Assembly: GCA_937871435.1 (NCBI GenBank)
Contig: CALMQM010000102.1
Span: 89,338-153,337 of the forward strand
Length of the DNA stretch: 64,000 nt
Origin: an uncultured Bacteroidota bacterium
Lineage (GTDB): Bacteria > Bacteroidota > Bacteroidia > AKYH767-A > 2013-40CM-41-45
Reading direction: 5' to 3'
The position numbers and the translations under genes are program-made. Each line of letters starts with the position of its first letter. Position 1 is the stretch's first letter. A model generated the notes under the pieces. The model made no database searches. It was not told where the DNA came from and saw nothing but the letters and a program-made list of their open reading frames with translations. This document shows, in pieces, positions 27,144-35,890 of this stretch.

Positions 27144-29642
27144 TTATTCCTGATAATAAATTCGTTTTACTCTCTGCGAAACTCCTGCTAAAATTTCATA
27201 AGGTATAGTTCCGAGTGCGTTTGCAATTTCCGTAACTGTTGGATCTGCACCGAATACGATCACTTCATCCCCTTCTTTTGCTGGAATATCGGTGATGTCA
27301 AGCATACACATGTCCATACACACATTGCCGATGATTGGCGCTTTTTTCCCGTTTACCAGCATTGATCCCACGCCGTTTCCGAGTCGGCGGTTGATACCAT
27401 CAGCATATCCGATTGCCACTGTCGCGATCAGAGAATCACGCGTGAGTTTTCCTTTTCTGCTGTAACCAATGGTTTCATTTGAAGGAACAGATTTAATTTG
27501 TGAAATGGTCGTTTTGAGAGTGGCTACATGTTGCAGCTGTTGTTGTTCGTTGTTAGTGGCAGCGAATCCATACAAACCGATCCCCAGTCGAACCATATCC
27601 ATTTGAGCTTCACTGAAACGGAGAATACCGGATGAGTTCAGAATATGTCGTGTAATCGGATATTCAAATTCCTGCTGAATTGCTTTGCTCATTTTTACAA
27701 AACGATCCAATTGCAATTGAGTGAATCCATCGTGTTCCGCTTCATCACTTGCAGCCAGATGAGAAAAGACAGATTCTACACGGATGTTTTTATTGTTTCT
27801 CAGACGAACAACGAGCTCATTGATTTCTGATTCTTCAAATCCGAGCCGGCGCATTCCGGTGTCCAGTTTGATATGGATACGAAACGGATCTCCATCGTGT
27901 TTTCTCAGAACTTCGTTCAACTGATTCAGGAGTCTGAAATTATACATCTCCGGTTCGAGGCGATAGCGAATCATCGCTTCAAAACTTTGCACTTCCGGAT
28001 TCATCACCATGATCGGAAGGGTGATGCCGGCTTCACGGAGTTCGACACCTTCATCTGTGTATGCAACAGCAAGGTAATCGACATGATGAAACTGAAGGAT
28101 ATTGGCAATCTCAAAACTTCCGCTTCCGTATGACATGGCTTTTACCATAGCCATTAATTTGGTTGTCGGTTTAATTCTTGAGCGATAATAATTGAGGTTA
28201 TGTACGAGCGCATTGAGATTAATCTCCATTACTGTTTCATGCGCTTTCTGCTGAAGCATTTTTCCGATCTTTTCAAATCCGAATGGTCTTGCTCCTTTCA
28301 ACAGAATGGTTTCATCACGGAAATCTGAAATGCTGCTTTCGCGTAAAAAATCATCTGTTGATGCGAAAAATTTAGCCGGCAGTTTGAACATCTGTTGTTG
28401 CCGAACAATAGCTTCACCGATCCCGATCATTTTATCGACACCTTTAGCAGACAGAAGCTGAGCAACTTCGCGGTAGAGGTTTTCTTCATTCCTTCCGCTT
28501 TGAAGAATATCTGAAAGAATGATTGTCCTGACATTGTGTTGCTTTTGCTGATTTAAAAAATCCAAAGCAATCGTCAGTGAGCCTATATCTGAATTGTAAC
28601 TGTCGTTGATGACAGAAGTATTGTTAATGCCGTTTTTCATCTCCAGGCGCATGGCCACAGGATTGAGAAAATGCATACGTTCACGAATTACATCCTGATC
28701 ATAGCCAAGATTAATCATGAGCGCCCAGCAGTGAATCGCGTTGTCAACGGATGCATCGTCTGTGAACGGAATCCGGATGGTATGAAACTGGTTGTTGTAA
28801 ACACCCTGGATTTCCGATTCATCGGTGCTTTTCGTGATGCGGCCAATCTGTAAATCCGCTTTTGACTTTTTCGACCAGGTAAAAAAGCGCAGTTTTTCCT
28901 GATCAAAAAGTGTGCGTTGAATGGTATCGTGGATCAGGCTAAAATCTTTGCAATAAATTAACGTGTCAACTCCCAGAAAAAGCTTGAGTTTCTCTTCGAC
29001 CTTTTGTTGAGAGCCGAGAAAATTCTCATCGTGTGCCGAACCGATATTTGTAAAAATACCGATAGTTGGCTTGATCATGTTCTGCAGCTTCTCCATTTCT
29101 CCCGGTCTGGAAATTCCGGCTTCAATCAAAGCAAGCTGATGTTCATCGTTCATCAGCCAAAGAGACAAGGGAACACCTACCTGAGAATTGAAACTCTTCG
29201 GACTGCGCACAATATTTTTATCTGAACGAAGAAGCTGGTACAACCATTCTTTTACAATTGTTTTTCCGTTACTCCCTGTAATGCCCACTACAGGGATATG
29301 AAAACGCTGACGATGAAAAGCAGCGAGCTTCTGCATTGCAGCAAGCGCTTCGTTTACGACAATAAAATTCGCTTTGAGGACATTGTAATTCTCGCGGTAT
29401 TCGGAAACGATGAAATTGCGTACTCCCTGTACAACTAATTCCTGAATGAATTTGTGTCCATCGTGGCGTTCACCTACGATAGCAAAAAACAAAGAGTTTT
29501 CCGGGTGAACAATTTTTCTGCTGTCGGTAAGCAGATCAGAAATACGATTGTCCCCGGCATCATTCAGGATGAGCTGTCCACCGACAATTTCAGCAATCTG
29601 TTCAATTGAATAATATGTCTCAGAAATTCCTGTATTCAACAT
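27144..29642 (-). CDS. Fused MurF ligase and alanine racemase
   Basis: The 832-residue protein has two parts. Residues 1 to about 450 are MurF (ATP loop GITGSNGKT, residues 120-128; YNSDIGSLTIALDFL), which adds D-Ala-D-Ala to the UDP-MurNAc-tripeptide. The remainder is a PLP alanine racemase (catalytic Lys501 in AMVKAMSYGSGS; LDTGMRRLGF; IGNVCMDMCMLD), which supplies D-Ala. The fusion is typical of Bacteroidota. The ATG at 29642 overlaps the tdk stop by one base; a GTG one codon earlier is also possible. The racemase motif has Met and Ser where many have Asn and His, usual for this fused branch. Confidence 0.93.
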   Translation of the reverse strand: MLNTGISETYYSIEQIAEIVGGQLILNDAGDNRISDLLTDSRKIVHPENSLFFAIVGERHDGHKFIQELVVQGVRNFIVSEYRENYNVLKANFIVVNEALAAMQKLAAFHRQRFHIPVVGITGSNGKTIVKEWLYQLLRSDKNIVRSPKSFNSQVGVPLSLWLMNDEHQLALIEAGISRPGEMEKLQNMIKPTIGIFTNIGSAHDENFLGSQQKVEEKLKLFLGVDTLIYCKDFSLIHDTIQRTLFDQEKLRFFTWSKKSKADLQIGRITKSTDESEIQGVYNNQFHTIRIPFTDDASVDNAIHCWALMINLGYDQDVIRERMHFLNPVAMRLEMKNGINNTSVINDSYNSDIGSLTIALDFLNQQKQHNVRTIILSDILQSGRNEENLYREVAQLLSAKGVDKMIGIGEAIVRQQQMFKLPAKFFASTDDFLRESSISDFRDETILLKGARPFGFEKIGKMLQQKAHETVMEINLNALVHNLNYYRSRIKPTTKLMAMVKAMSYGSGSFEIANILQFHHVDYLAVAYTDEGVELREAGITLPIMVMNPEVQSFEAMIRYRLEPEMYNFRLLNQLNEVLRKHDGDPFRIHIKLDTGMRRLGFEESEINELVVRLRNNKNIRVESVFSHLAASDEAEHDGFTQLQLDRFVKMSKAIQQEFEYPITRHILNSSGILRFSEAQMDMVRLGIGLYGFAATNNEQQQLQHVATLKTTISQIKSVPSNETIGYSRKGKLTRDSLIATVAIGYADGINRRLGNGVGSMLVNGKKAPIIGNVCMDMCMLDITDIPAKEGDEVIVFGADPTVTEIANALGTIPYEILAGVSQRVKRIYYQE

Positions 29643-30226
29643 CACATATTTTTTTCCCGCTCTTCATTAAAACAAGCGCGGCACAAAGGGACATAACTTT
29701 CCTGTTCACCTAATAATATTCTGGAAGAATTTGCAACGGTCCGGTGAGAGTAATTTGCCAGGTTGCCACATTTCATACATATCGCATGTACTTTGGTCAC
29801 AAATTCCGCAATGGCAACCAGGCCGGGAATCGGGCCGAAAGGTTTTCCAAGATAGTCCATGTCCAGACCGGCAACCATTACACGGATTCCGCGGTTGGCC
29901 AGTTTTTCACAGACGGAAGGAAGTTCTTCATCAAAAAACTGTGCTTCATCAATTCCTACTACTTCCACATCATTGGCAAGTAATAGAATTTGAGAAGATG
30001 AATCCACCGGCGTACTTGGGATAAAGTTCGCATCGTGCGAAACCACATTTTCTTCGTGGTAGCGGGTATCGACTTTAGGTTTAAATATTTCTACTTTTTG
30101 TTTTGCGATGCGTGCTCTTTTCAACCGGCGGATCAACTCTTCTGTTTTACCGGAAAACATTGACCCGCAAATCACTTCTATGTGACCGCGGTGAGGATCG
30201 CCGGCATTTAAATTCTCTAAAAACAT
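29642..30226 (-). CDS. tdk: Thymidine kinase
   Basis: The 194-residue protein has the ATP loop GSMFSGKTE (residues 21-29), then [11 protein letters not shown], the catalytic and Mg region [11 protein letters not shown], and the lasso loop [18 protein letters not shown]. Four zinc cysteines are present (CMKCG and CRACF). The order is that of type II thymidine kinases, which phosphorylate thymidine for dTMP salvage. The stop overlaps the murF-alr start by one base (TGATG), suggesting translational coupling. A -7 box lies 20 bases upstream. Confidence 0.94.
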   Translation of the reverse strand: MFLENLNAGDPHRGHIEVICGSMFSGKTEELIRRLKRARIAKQKVEIFKPKVDTRYHEENVVSHDANFIPSTPVDSSSQILLLANDVEVVGIDEAQFFDEELPSVCEKLANRGIRVMVAGLDMDYLGKPFGPIPGLVAIAEFVTKVHAICMKCGNLANYSHRTVANSSRILLGEQESYVPLCRACFNEEREKNM

Positions 30227-30245
30227 GAAGTAATAATTTGTTGAG

Positions 30246-30253
30246 CAAAGCTA
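30246..30253 (-). promoter_or_regulatory. -7 promoter element TAGCTTTG for tdk
   Basis: Read on the minus strand the box is TAGCTTTG, a full match to TAnnTTTG. The predicted start near 30241 leaves a leader of about 15 bases before the tdk ATG. No obvious -33 box is present. Confidence 0.5.
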
Positions 30254-30489
30254 TGCGTTTTGATGGGATATTACCTGTGTAAGCGAAAAAGTGGTGATAA
30301 AAAATTCAAAAGAAATTACGGTTTCGCGAGGTCGACGGGAGTTCGCGAATTCACCAATTCTGAACCTGAATATTGATTTTTTCAAATTTCTTAAAAAATA
30401 AAGGTTTCATTTTCACATAAAAATATAGTTACATCAGTCCCGGATGATTTCTTACAACATTTTCCCTAAAGCTCCGTTTAAACCTGCAT

Positions 30490-31401
30490 ATGGCAACTCA
30501 AGAATTACACCGACAGATAGAAAGTCGTCTGAAACATCTACTTGATCTACAGACTGAAATGCAGCAGCACGCATCTTCGATTCCGTATGCGGAGATTGAT
30601 CTTTTTCTACAGAAAGTAAGGCAACTTTATGAGGCTTCACTCCTCCTCCACCATCACAATGCGCTAAGGACAATGGAAGAGTTGGAAGCTGCCATCGCTG
30701 AGAGATATGCAAGACAAACGGAAGCTGTTAAAGTTGCAAGCGTCGGGACTGACAATAACCGAATTTCTCAGGTAGAAACTGTTTCCGAAATACAAAATAC
30801 GACTGTCGTACCTCAACAGGAAAAACCTGTTGTGCAAGTCTCTGCTAACTTGCCGAAAGAAGTGACCAAAGAGGAAAAACCGGAAATCATACTTCCGCCT
30901 GTAGCGGAAAAAACGATCCGGCAGGAAGTTTCTCCTGTTCAACAGGCAATACAAGAGCTGATATCGGATAGAGGGATCAAACAAGATCCTGAATCCGCGA
31001 CGCAATCAATTCCAAAACCGAAAAAAATCAGTGGGGACTTGCACGAGATGTTCGATGAAGTACCAACGCTTGCAGGAAAATTCGAGGAGCATGAAACATT
31101 AGGTGAACGGATTGCCACATCCGCAACTCCAACACGCGTCGGCGAAAAGATGCAACGTAAAGCAGTGAAAGATCTGAAAGCGGCAATTGGTTTAAATGAG
31201 AAATTTCAGTTCATCAATCAATTATTTGGCGGAGATGCAGGCACCTACCATCATTCCATTGAACTACTGAATTCCTGTGCGAGTGTTGATGCAGCAAAAA
31301 ACTATGTCAATTCTACTCTGCAACCCAAATATCAATGGGATATGAACAGCAGTCCGGTTACTCTGTTCATTGATTTGGTTGAAAGAAGGTTTCTCACCTA
31401 A
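30490..31401 (+). CDS. Cytoplasmic helical protein of unknown function
   Basis: The 303-residue protein is not recognised as a characterised family. Residues 1-70 are helical and begin QELHRQIESRLKHLLDLQTE; residues 75-200 are low-complexity and charged (Val, Glu, Pro and Lys, probably disordered); residues 215-300 form a compact helical region (LNEKFQFINQLFGGDAGTYH, then HSIELLNSC) that looks conserved. No signal peptide or membrane segment. The rsmI gene starts nine bases downstream, and the two may be co-transcribed. The disordered centre flanked by folded ends suggests an adaptor or scaffold, but this is speculative. Confidence 0.6.
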   Translation: MATQELHRQIESRLKHLLDLQTEMQQHASSIPYAEIDLFLQKVRQLYEASLLLHHHNALRTMEELEAAIAERYARQTEAVKVASVGTDNNRISQVETVSEIQNTTVVPQQEKPVVQVSANLPKEVTKEEKPEIILPPVAEKTIRQEVSPVQQAIQELISDRGIKQDPESATQSIPKPKKISGDLHEMFDEVPTLAGKFEEHETLGERIATSATPTRVGEKMQRKAVKDLKAAIGLNEKFQFINQLFGGDAGTYHHSIELLNSCASVDAAKNYVNSTLQPKYQWDMNSSPVTLFIDLVERRFLT

Positions 31402-31410
31402 TTAAGGGTC

Positions 31411-32082
31411 ATGTCGATACTCTATCTGGTTCCGACACCGATTGGAAACCTGGAAGATATTACTTTACGCGCCATCCGAATTTTGAAGGAGGTGGATCTC
31501 ATCCTCGCTGAAGATACACGCACAAGTGGTTTTCTTCTCAAACATCTTGGTATTGAAAAGCGGATGCAATCGTATCATGCCCACAATGAACACAAAGTGG
31601 TGGAAGATATTGTTGCAAGAATTTCCGCCGGAGAAAAAATAGCACTCATCACCGATGCAGGAACACCGGGAATTTCAGATCCCGGTTTTTTAATTGCCCG
31701 TGAATGTGTTCGTCAGGATGTTCCTTTTGAAACGCTGCCCGGACCAACAGCATTGATTCCTGCTCTTGTTAATTCAGGCTTACCGGGTGATCGTTTCTGC
31801 TTTGAAGGATTTCTTCCTCAGAAAAAAGGACGTCATACTCGTTTGACCTCATTACAAGCAGAGGAAAGAACGATGATTTTTTATGAATCTCCTTTTCGCC
31901 TTGTGAAGACTCTTGAACAATTTTCTGAATATTTCGGAGAAGAACGAAAAGTAAGCGTCACACGTGAGTTAAGTAAATTACACGAAGAGAATTACCATGG
32001 TACCTTAAAAGAAGCGCACGCCCATTTCTCAGCTAAAACTGTGAAAGGGGAAATCGTGATTGTGTTGGGTGGGAAGGAGTGA
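31411..32082 (+). CDS. rsmI: 16S rRNA (cytidine-1402-2'-O)-methyltransferase
   Basis: The 223-residue protein carries the RsmI motifs in order: VPTPIGNLEDITLRAIRIL, EDTRTSGFLLKHLG, LITDAGTPGISDPGF and LPGPTALIPALV. This is the tetrapyrrole-methylase fold used for rRNA ribose methylation at the ribosomal P site. It is somewhat short at the C-terminus compared with the 280-residue E. coli protein, common in Bacteroidota. It follows the helical protein by nine bases and is followed by the large repeat region. Confidence 0.94.
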   Translation: MSILYLVPTPIGNLEDITLRAIRILKEVDLILAEDTRTSGFLLKHLGIEKRMQSYHAHNEHKVVEDIVARISAGEKIALITDAGTPGISDPGFLIARECVRQDVPFETLPGPTALIPALVNSGLPGDRFCFEGFLPQKKGRHTRLTSLQAEERTMIFYESPFRLVKTLEQFSEYFGEERKVSVTRELSKLHEENYHGTLKEAHAHFSAKTVKGEIVIVLGGKE

Positions 32083-32136
32083 TTGGGTTATTGGTTTCAG
32101 GTTTCGGGATTCGTGTTTCGTGTTTCGGGTTTCGTG

Positions 32137-32397
32137 TTTCGTGTTCATGATTTGTAGGATGTAACCAACAACCATCAACCATCAACCAACAACTTATTTC
32201 AGGTTTCGTGTTCATGATTTGTAGGATGTAACCAACAACCATCAACCAACAACTTATTTCGGGTTTCGTGTTCATGATTTGTAGGATGTAACCAACAACC
32301 GACAACAATCAACCAACAACTTATTTCAGGTTTCGTGTTCATGATTTGTAGGATGTAACCAACAACCGACAACCATCAACCAACAACTTATTTCTTG
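32137..32397. repeat. Tandem repeat, four units of 60-67 bases
   Basis: The units span 32137-32203 (67), 32204-32263 (60), 32264-32330 (67) and 32331-32397 (67). Each begins TTTCGTGTTCATGATTTGTA and ends in an AACTTATTTC-like stretch. The 60-base unit lacks one 7-base step of an internal AACCATC/AACCGAC heptamer run. Copies differ by only a few bases, so the array is recent or kept uniform. Confidence 0.92.
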
Positions 32398-32471
32398 TTT
32401 CGTGTTTCGAGTACTTGGTACCTGAAGCATCGTCCCTAGTCCCCCGTCCTATGTCCCTACTTTTGGATTCC

Positions 32472-32541
32472 TAATACCTCGTACCTAATACTTTGTACCT
32501 AATACCTGGTACCAAGTGCCTAGTACCTAATACATAGTAGC
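32472..32541. repeat. Tandem repeat, five units of 14 bases
   Basis: Five exact-period units begin at 32472, 32486, 32500, 32514 and 32528. The first four end in GTACC and the last in GTAGC; four start TAATAC. Related but irregular motifs (GTACTTGGTACC and TAGTCCC/TATGTCCC forms) lie just upstream at about 32409-32460. Confidence 0.9.
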
Positions 32542-32646
32542 AAATGCCCACAACCATTCACCATTTCCTAACTTTTGTAAACAATCCATTTCTTCACGAC
32601 ATAGCCAATATCATTCTCGAAATTAGGGGTCAGAATCGAGGGGGTT

Positions 32647-33879
32647 ATGCGATTTTTATGGGGGTTTTCATTTGTCTGGGTGATTTCAGTGATTGGAGTC
32701 AATGGACAGAATTTGTGTACAAACGGCGATTTTGACACTTTCACCACCCTGCCCAATAATTACGCACAGGTCTGCTATGCTAACGGATGGACCAGTCCCA
32801 GCGGTATTTGCGCGCTGGTTGTTGGCACAGGAAGTCCTGACTATTATAATGTCGGTGGAACCGGAGGATGTAAACCACCAGCGACATGGTGGGCGACAGT
32901 TTCTCCTCACAGCGGAACCGGCATGGAGGGTTTTGCAGCATGGTACAGCGGTAATTACCGGGAATATATTTCCAGACAATTAAGCAGCCCTTTAATCGTT
33001 GGGCAGTTATATACAGTCTCATTCTGGTATACCAATGGAGTGAGTACGATCCACGGCTATGGATGTAATAACCTTGGAGTATCGTTTTCTTCTGCTCCAC
33101 TCACCCAATCCGGAGGCAACCCAATTTCATATGTTCCTCAACTTGAATCATCGGCTATCCTCTACTCAACAACCTGGCAACGTCTCGCATTTTTATACAC
33201 ACCTGCTACAGCAGATCAATACATAACTATTGGCAATTTCAGAACGAATGCTCTTACAAGCATTTCCCTTCTCGGTACAGGAACAACTGGTGCATATTAT
33301 TACATTGATGATGTGTCTGTGAGTCCGGGAAACAGTTTACCTGTTGAACTGATAGCATTCACTGCAGAAAAGAAAGATCAACATATAGATCTTCACTGGA
33401 CAACCGCTTCTGAAATTCAAAATCAATATTTTTCGATTGAAAGAAGTAAGGATGGAACTTCTTTTGAAGCCATCGGTCGTATGAACGGTGCAGGAAACAG
33501 TACAACCTTGAAAGAATATTCATTCAGTGATGAACAGTCTTGGAAGGGAATAAATTATTATCGCCTTGCACAAACAGATATCGATGGCACAGTGAATTAC
33601 AGTAGGATCGTAGCATGCAGAATGAAAGGTGACAGGAATATTTCCTGGAATTATCAGGAGCATGAACACTTACTTAAATTTTTCTTTAATGAATTATATA
33701 ACAACAGACCGCAGGTGCGCTTATACGATATGACCGGAAAAATTGTGTATGCATCACAGGCTTTGAGCAATCAAAATCTTGAAATCTCTACTCTTGAATT
33801 CACATCCGGTTTATATGGAATAGCTGTCGATTCCGAAGATGAACATTGTAGCGGAACATTTTTTGTAAGTCACAACTAA
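32647..33879 (+). CDS. Secreted T9SS cargo with FN3-like and sorting regions
   Basis: The 410-residue protein has a signal peptide ending near VNGQ. Residues 20-225 form a carbohydrate-binding-like beta domain (NGDFDTFTTLPNNYAQVC, then YYYIDDVSVSPG at the end, typical of jelly-roll modules). Residues 228-310 have LPVELIAFTAEKKDQHIDLH, WTTASEIQNQYFSIERSKDG and NYYRLAQTDIDG, the linker that precedes T9SS sorting domains. The final 80 residues are a type A sorting-like domain (VRLYDMTGKIVY, FTSGLYGIAV), though the usual YPNP start is not seen. The N-terminal target is unknown. Confidence 0.8.
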   Translation: MRFLWGFSFVWVISVIGVNGQNLCTNGDFDTFTTLPNNYAQVCYANGWTSPSGICALVVGTGSPDYYNVGGTGGCKPPATWWATVSPHSGTGMEGFAAWYSGNYREYISRQLSSPLIVGQLYTVSFWYTNGVSTIHGYGCNNLGVSFSSAPLTQSGGNPISYVPQLESSAILYSTTWQRLAFLYTPATADQYITIGNFRTNALTSISLLGTGTTGAYYYIDDVSVSPGNSLPVELIAFTAEKKDQHIDLHWTTASEIQNQYFSIERSKDGTSFEAIGRMNGAGNSTTLKEYSFSDEQSWKGINYYRLAQTDIDGTVNYSRIVACRMKGDRNISWNYQEHEHLLKFFFNELYNNRPQVRLYDMTGKIVYASQALSNQNLEISTLEFTSGLYGIAVDSEDEHCSGTFFVSHN

Positions 33880-34112
33880 TCAATTCAGGAGAGTATTTTC
33901 GATTTCCAATAAACGCTATTAATATTGTCTGCTTAGAGGAAATTCCTGTCAAGCTTGTTTCAATTTCCTGCTTTCGTAGAATACTATTCAGCTGTACTGT
34001 TAATCGATAAAGGGTAAACTGACATAGGTCATGAACACTGAACCGAAATTTTTAATTACATTTCATGTTCGAAACTGTTCATTTCATCATTTTCAGACAG
34101 GTTAATGATCCT

Positions 34113-35786
34113 ATGAATCGATCTATGCTTCCGCAAAAATCATTTATAAATTTTGTCATCTGCTTAGTTATTTTATTTCTTATCCAGTTGCTGGTAACAT
34201 TCAACACGGAACTTTTTCACGATGAAGCATACTATTGGATGTATTCTCAGTATCCGGATTGGGGATATTTTGACCACCCGCCGATGGTGGCGATTCTTAT
34301 CAGGCTTGGAAACAATTTATTCGCTGGTGAAGGCGGAAACCGAATCCTCTTTTTGATCCTTAACTTCTCTTCCATCTTTCTCTTGTATCGTCTGCTACAA
34401 CCAAAAAATCTCTTGCTGTTTACATTCCTGATTGGTTCCTGTTCTTTCTTCCTCTTGTATGGCTTTTTAACTTTCCCGGATACACCGCTGGTATTTTTCA
34501 GTTTATTGTTTTTCCTGAGTTATAAAAAATACCTGCAAAATGATTCCGTAAGCAATTCACTGTGGATGGTAATTTCCATGACAGGAATGCTCTACAGTAA
34601 ATACCATGGAATACTGATCCTCGTGTTTACACTTTTATCCAATCTCCGTTTATTGAAAAACCTGTCCTTTTATTGGATCGTATTCATTACAACCCTGGTT
34701 TATATTCCGCATTTGTACTGGCAATACACTCACTCCTGGGCAGCGGTAAAATTTCAATTGATAGACAGAACTCAAAGCGTATACAAAATCTCCTATTTTT
34801 TTTCTTACCTGTTGCAGCCATTTATCCTTTTCGGCTTATCAGGAATTCCGATCTTCTATGCAGCGTGGAAAACCAGAGCTGATTCCGGTTTTGAGAAATC
34901 ACTAAAATGGAACATTGCCGGAGTTTTGTGCTTTTTCCTGTTGTTTTCTTTTTCAAGAAGAATTGAAGCGAACTGGACAAACATTTTGTCAGGGCCGTTC
35001 ATTTGCCTGGCTTATGGTGAATTGCAAAATAATCTTCGTCTCGTACAAAAATATTTTCGTTTCCTTTTCATCCCAACTTTTGCAACCTATTTGTTTGCAT
35101 TGAGTTGTTTTGTATTTGACATACTTCCCTCCGGCTGGAACCTTTCTTCCGAAATTCATCATCAGAAATTGTGGTCATCACAAATTGAAAACGCGACACG
35201 ACATCGTCCGGTAGTGTTTTTCAATTCTTATCAGATGGCAGCCAAATATCAATTCTACAGCGGAATTGTTTCCTATACATTAAACGACAATAAATTCAGA
35301 AACAATCAATACAGTTTTTGGCCAATAGAAGACTCATTACTTGGAAAAGAAGTTGCAATCATTCCAAACTGGAATGAAAGATCTTTCGACAGCGTACAAA
35401 CTGTAAGGGGAAAATATTCCTTCCGGATCATGGACCACTTTGTTTCATTTGGAAGAATAAAAATAATCCCGGAACACTCATCGTATTCTTTTCAGGCCGG
35501 AAAAACATCCGAACTGGATTTTCAACTTGTTGTTCCGGACACATTGTACATTCCATACATGCGTACAACGGATGCGACAATGTGTTATAGTTTTTTCAAA
35601 AATGGAAAAGAATTTCAAACCAAAAGATCAGAACTTTTCATGAGTAATTTGTCAACCAACAAATCAAATACTATTCACATCGATTCACCTGCTGAACCGG
35701 GAGAATATCAACTCAATTTGTCTATTCAGACCGGCATACTGCAACCGACAATGAATAGTGATCCGATTGGAATTAGAATTTATTAA
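34113..35786 (+). CDS. GT39-family lipid-linked sugar transferase
   Basis: From the ATG at 34113 the protein has 557 residues; an upstream ATG at 34065 would lie at the predicted transcription start. It has about ten membrane helices. Asp37-Glu38 in FHDEAYYW and GYFDHPPM (54-57) are the metal and donor motifs of GT39/PMT_2 and ArnT-like enzymes, which transfer sugars from polyprenyl phosphate onto proteins or lipid A on the periplasmic side. A soluble beta-rich C-terminal domain of about 150 residues follows. Acceptor unknown; protein O-glycosylation, common in this phylum, is one possibility. Confidence 0.8.
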   Translation: MNRSMLPQKSFINFVICLVILFLIQLLVTFNTELFHDEAYYWMYSQYPDWGYFDHPPMVAILIRLGNNLFAGEGGNRILFLILNFSSIFLLYRLLQPKNLLLFTFLIGSCSFFLLYGFLTFPDTPLVFFSLLFFLSYKKYLQNDSVSNSLWMVISMTGMLYSKYHGILILVFTLLSNLRLLKNLSFYWIVFITTLVYIPHLYWQYTHSWAAVKFQLIDRTQSVYKISYFFSYLLQPFILFGLSGIPIFYAAWKTRADSGFEKSLKWNIAGVLCFFLLFSFSRRIEANWTNILSGPFICLAYGELQNNLRLVQKYFRFLFIPTFATYLFALSCFVFDILPSGWNLSSEIHHQKLWSSQIENATRHRPVVFFNSYQMAAKYQFYSGIVSYTLNDNKFRNNQYSFWPIEDSLLGKEVAIIPNWNERSFDSVQTVRGKYSFRIMDHFVSFGRIKIIPEHSSYSFQAGKTSELDFQLVVPDTLYIPYMRTTDATMCYSFFKNGKEFQTKRSELFMSNLSTNKSNTIHIDSPAEPGEYQLNLSIQTGILQPTMNSDPIGIRIY

Positions 35787-35841
35787 TTGTCCGGAAAATT
35801 AAAGACGCGGAAATAAAAACAGCGTACATTATCATTCTATT

Positions 35842-35867
35842 TTTCATTCCCAAAGAACAGAATGAAA
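35842..35867. repeat. Inverted repeat between convergent genes
   Basis: TTTCATTC at 35842-35849 pairs with GAATGAAA at 35860-35867 around a 10-base loop, between the convergent GT39 and hemW stops. No strong T run follows on either strand, so termination is uncertain. Confidence 0.35.
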
Positions 35868-35890
35868 GTAAAAAGTCCACCGTATCAGGC

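Larger units (their letters stand above)
32083..32646. other. Gene-free repeat region between rsmI and a T9SS cargo gene
   Basis: This 564-base spacer has no credible gene. It contains TTTCGTG/TTTCGGG heptamers (about 32100-32140), four copies of a 60-67-base unit, and five copies of a 14-base unit. A minus-strand frame through the first block has a repeated GYILQIMNTKPEISC stretch that merely mirrors the DNA repeat. Confidence 0.85.

Noticed and set aside
32033..32308. Minus-strand frame of 91 codons with repeated GYILQIMNTKPEISC
   Set aside because: It is the reading of the tandem DNA repeat and overlaps rsmI; no protein-like pattern beyond the repeat.
32083..32646. CRISPR array
   Set aside because: Units of 60-67 and 14 bases have no spacer-repeat alternation and no cas genes are near.
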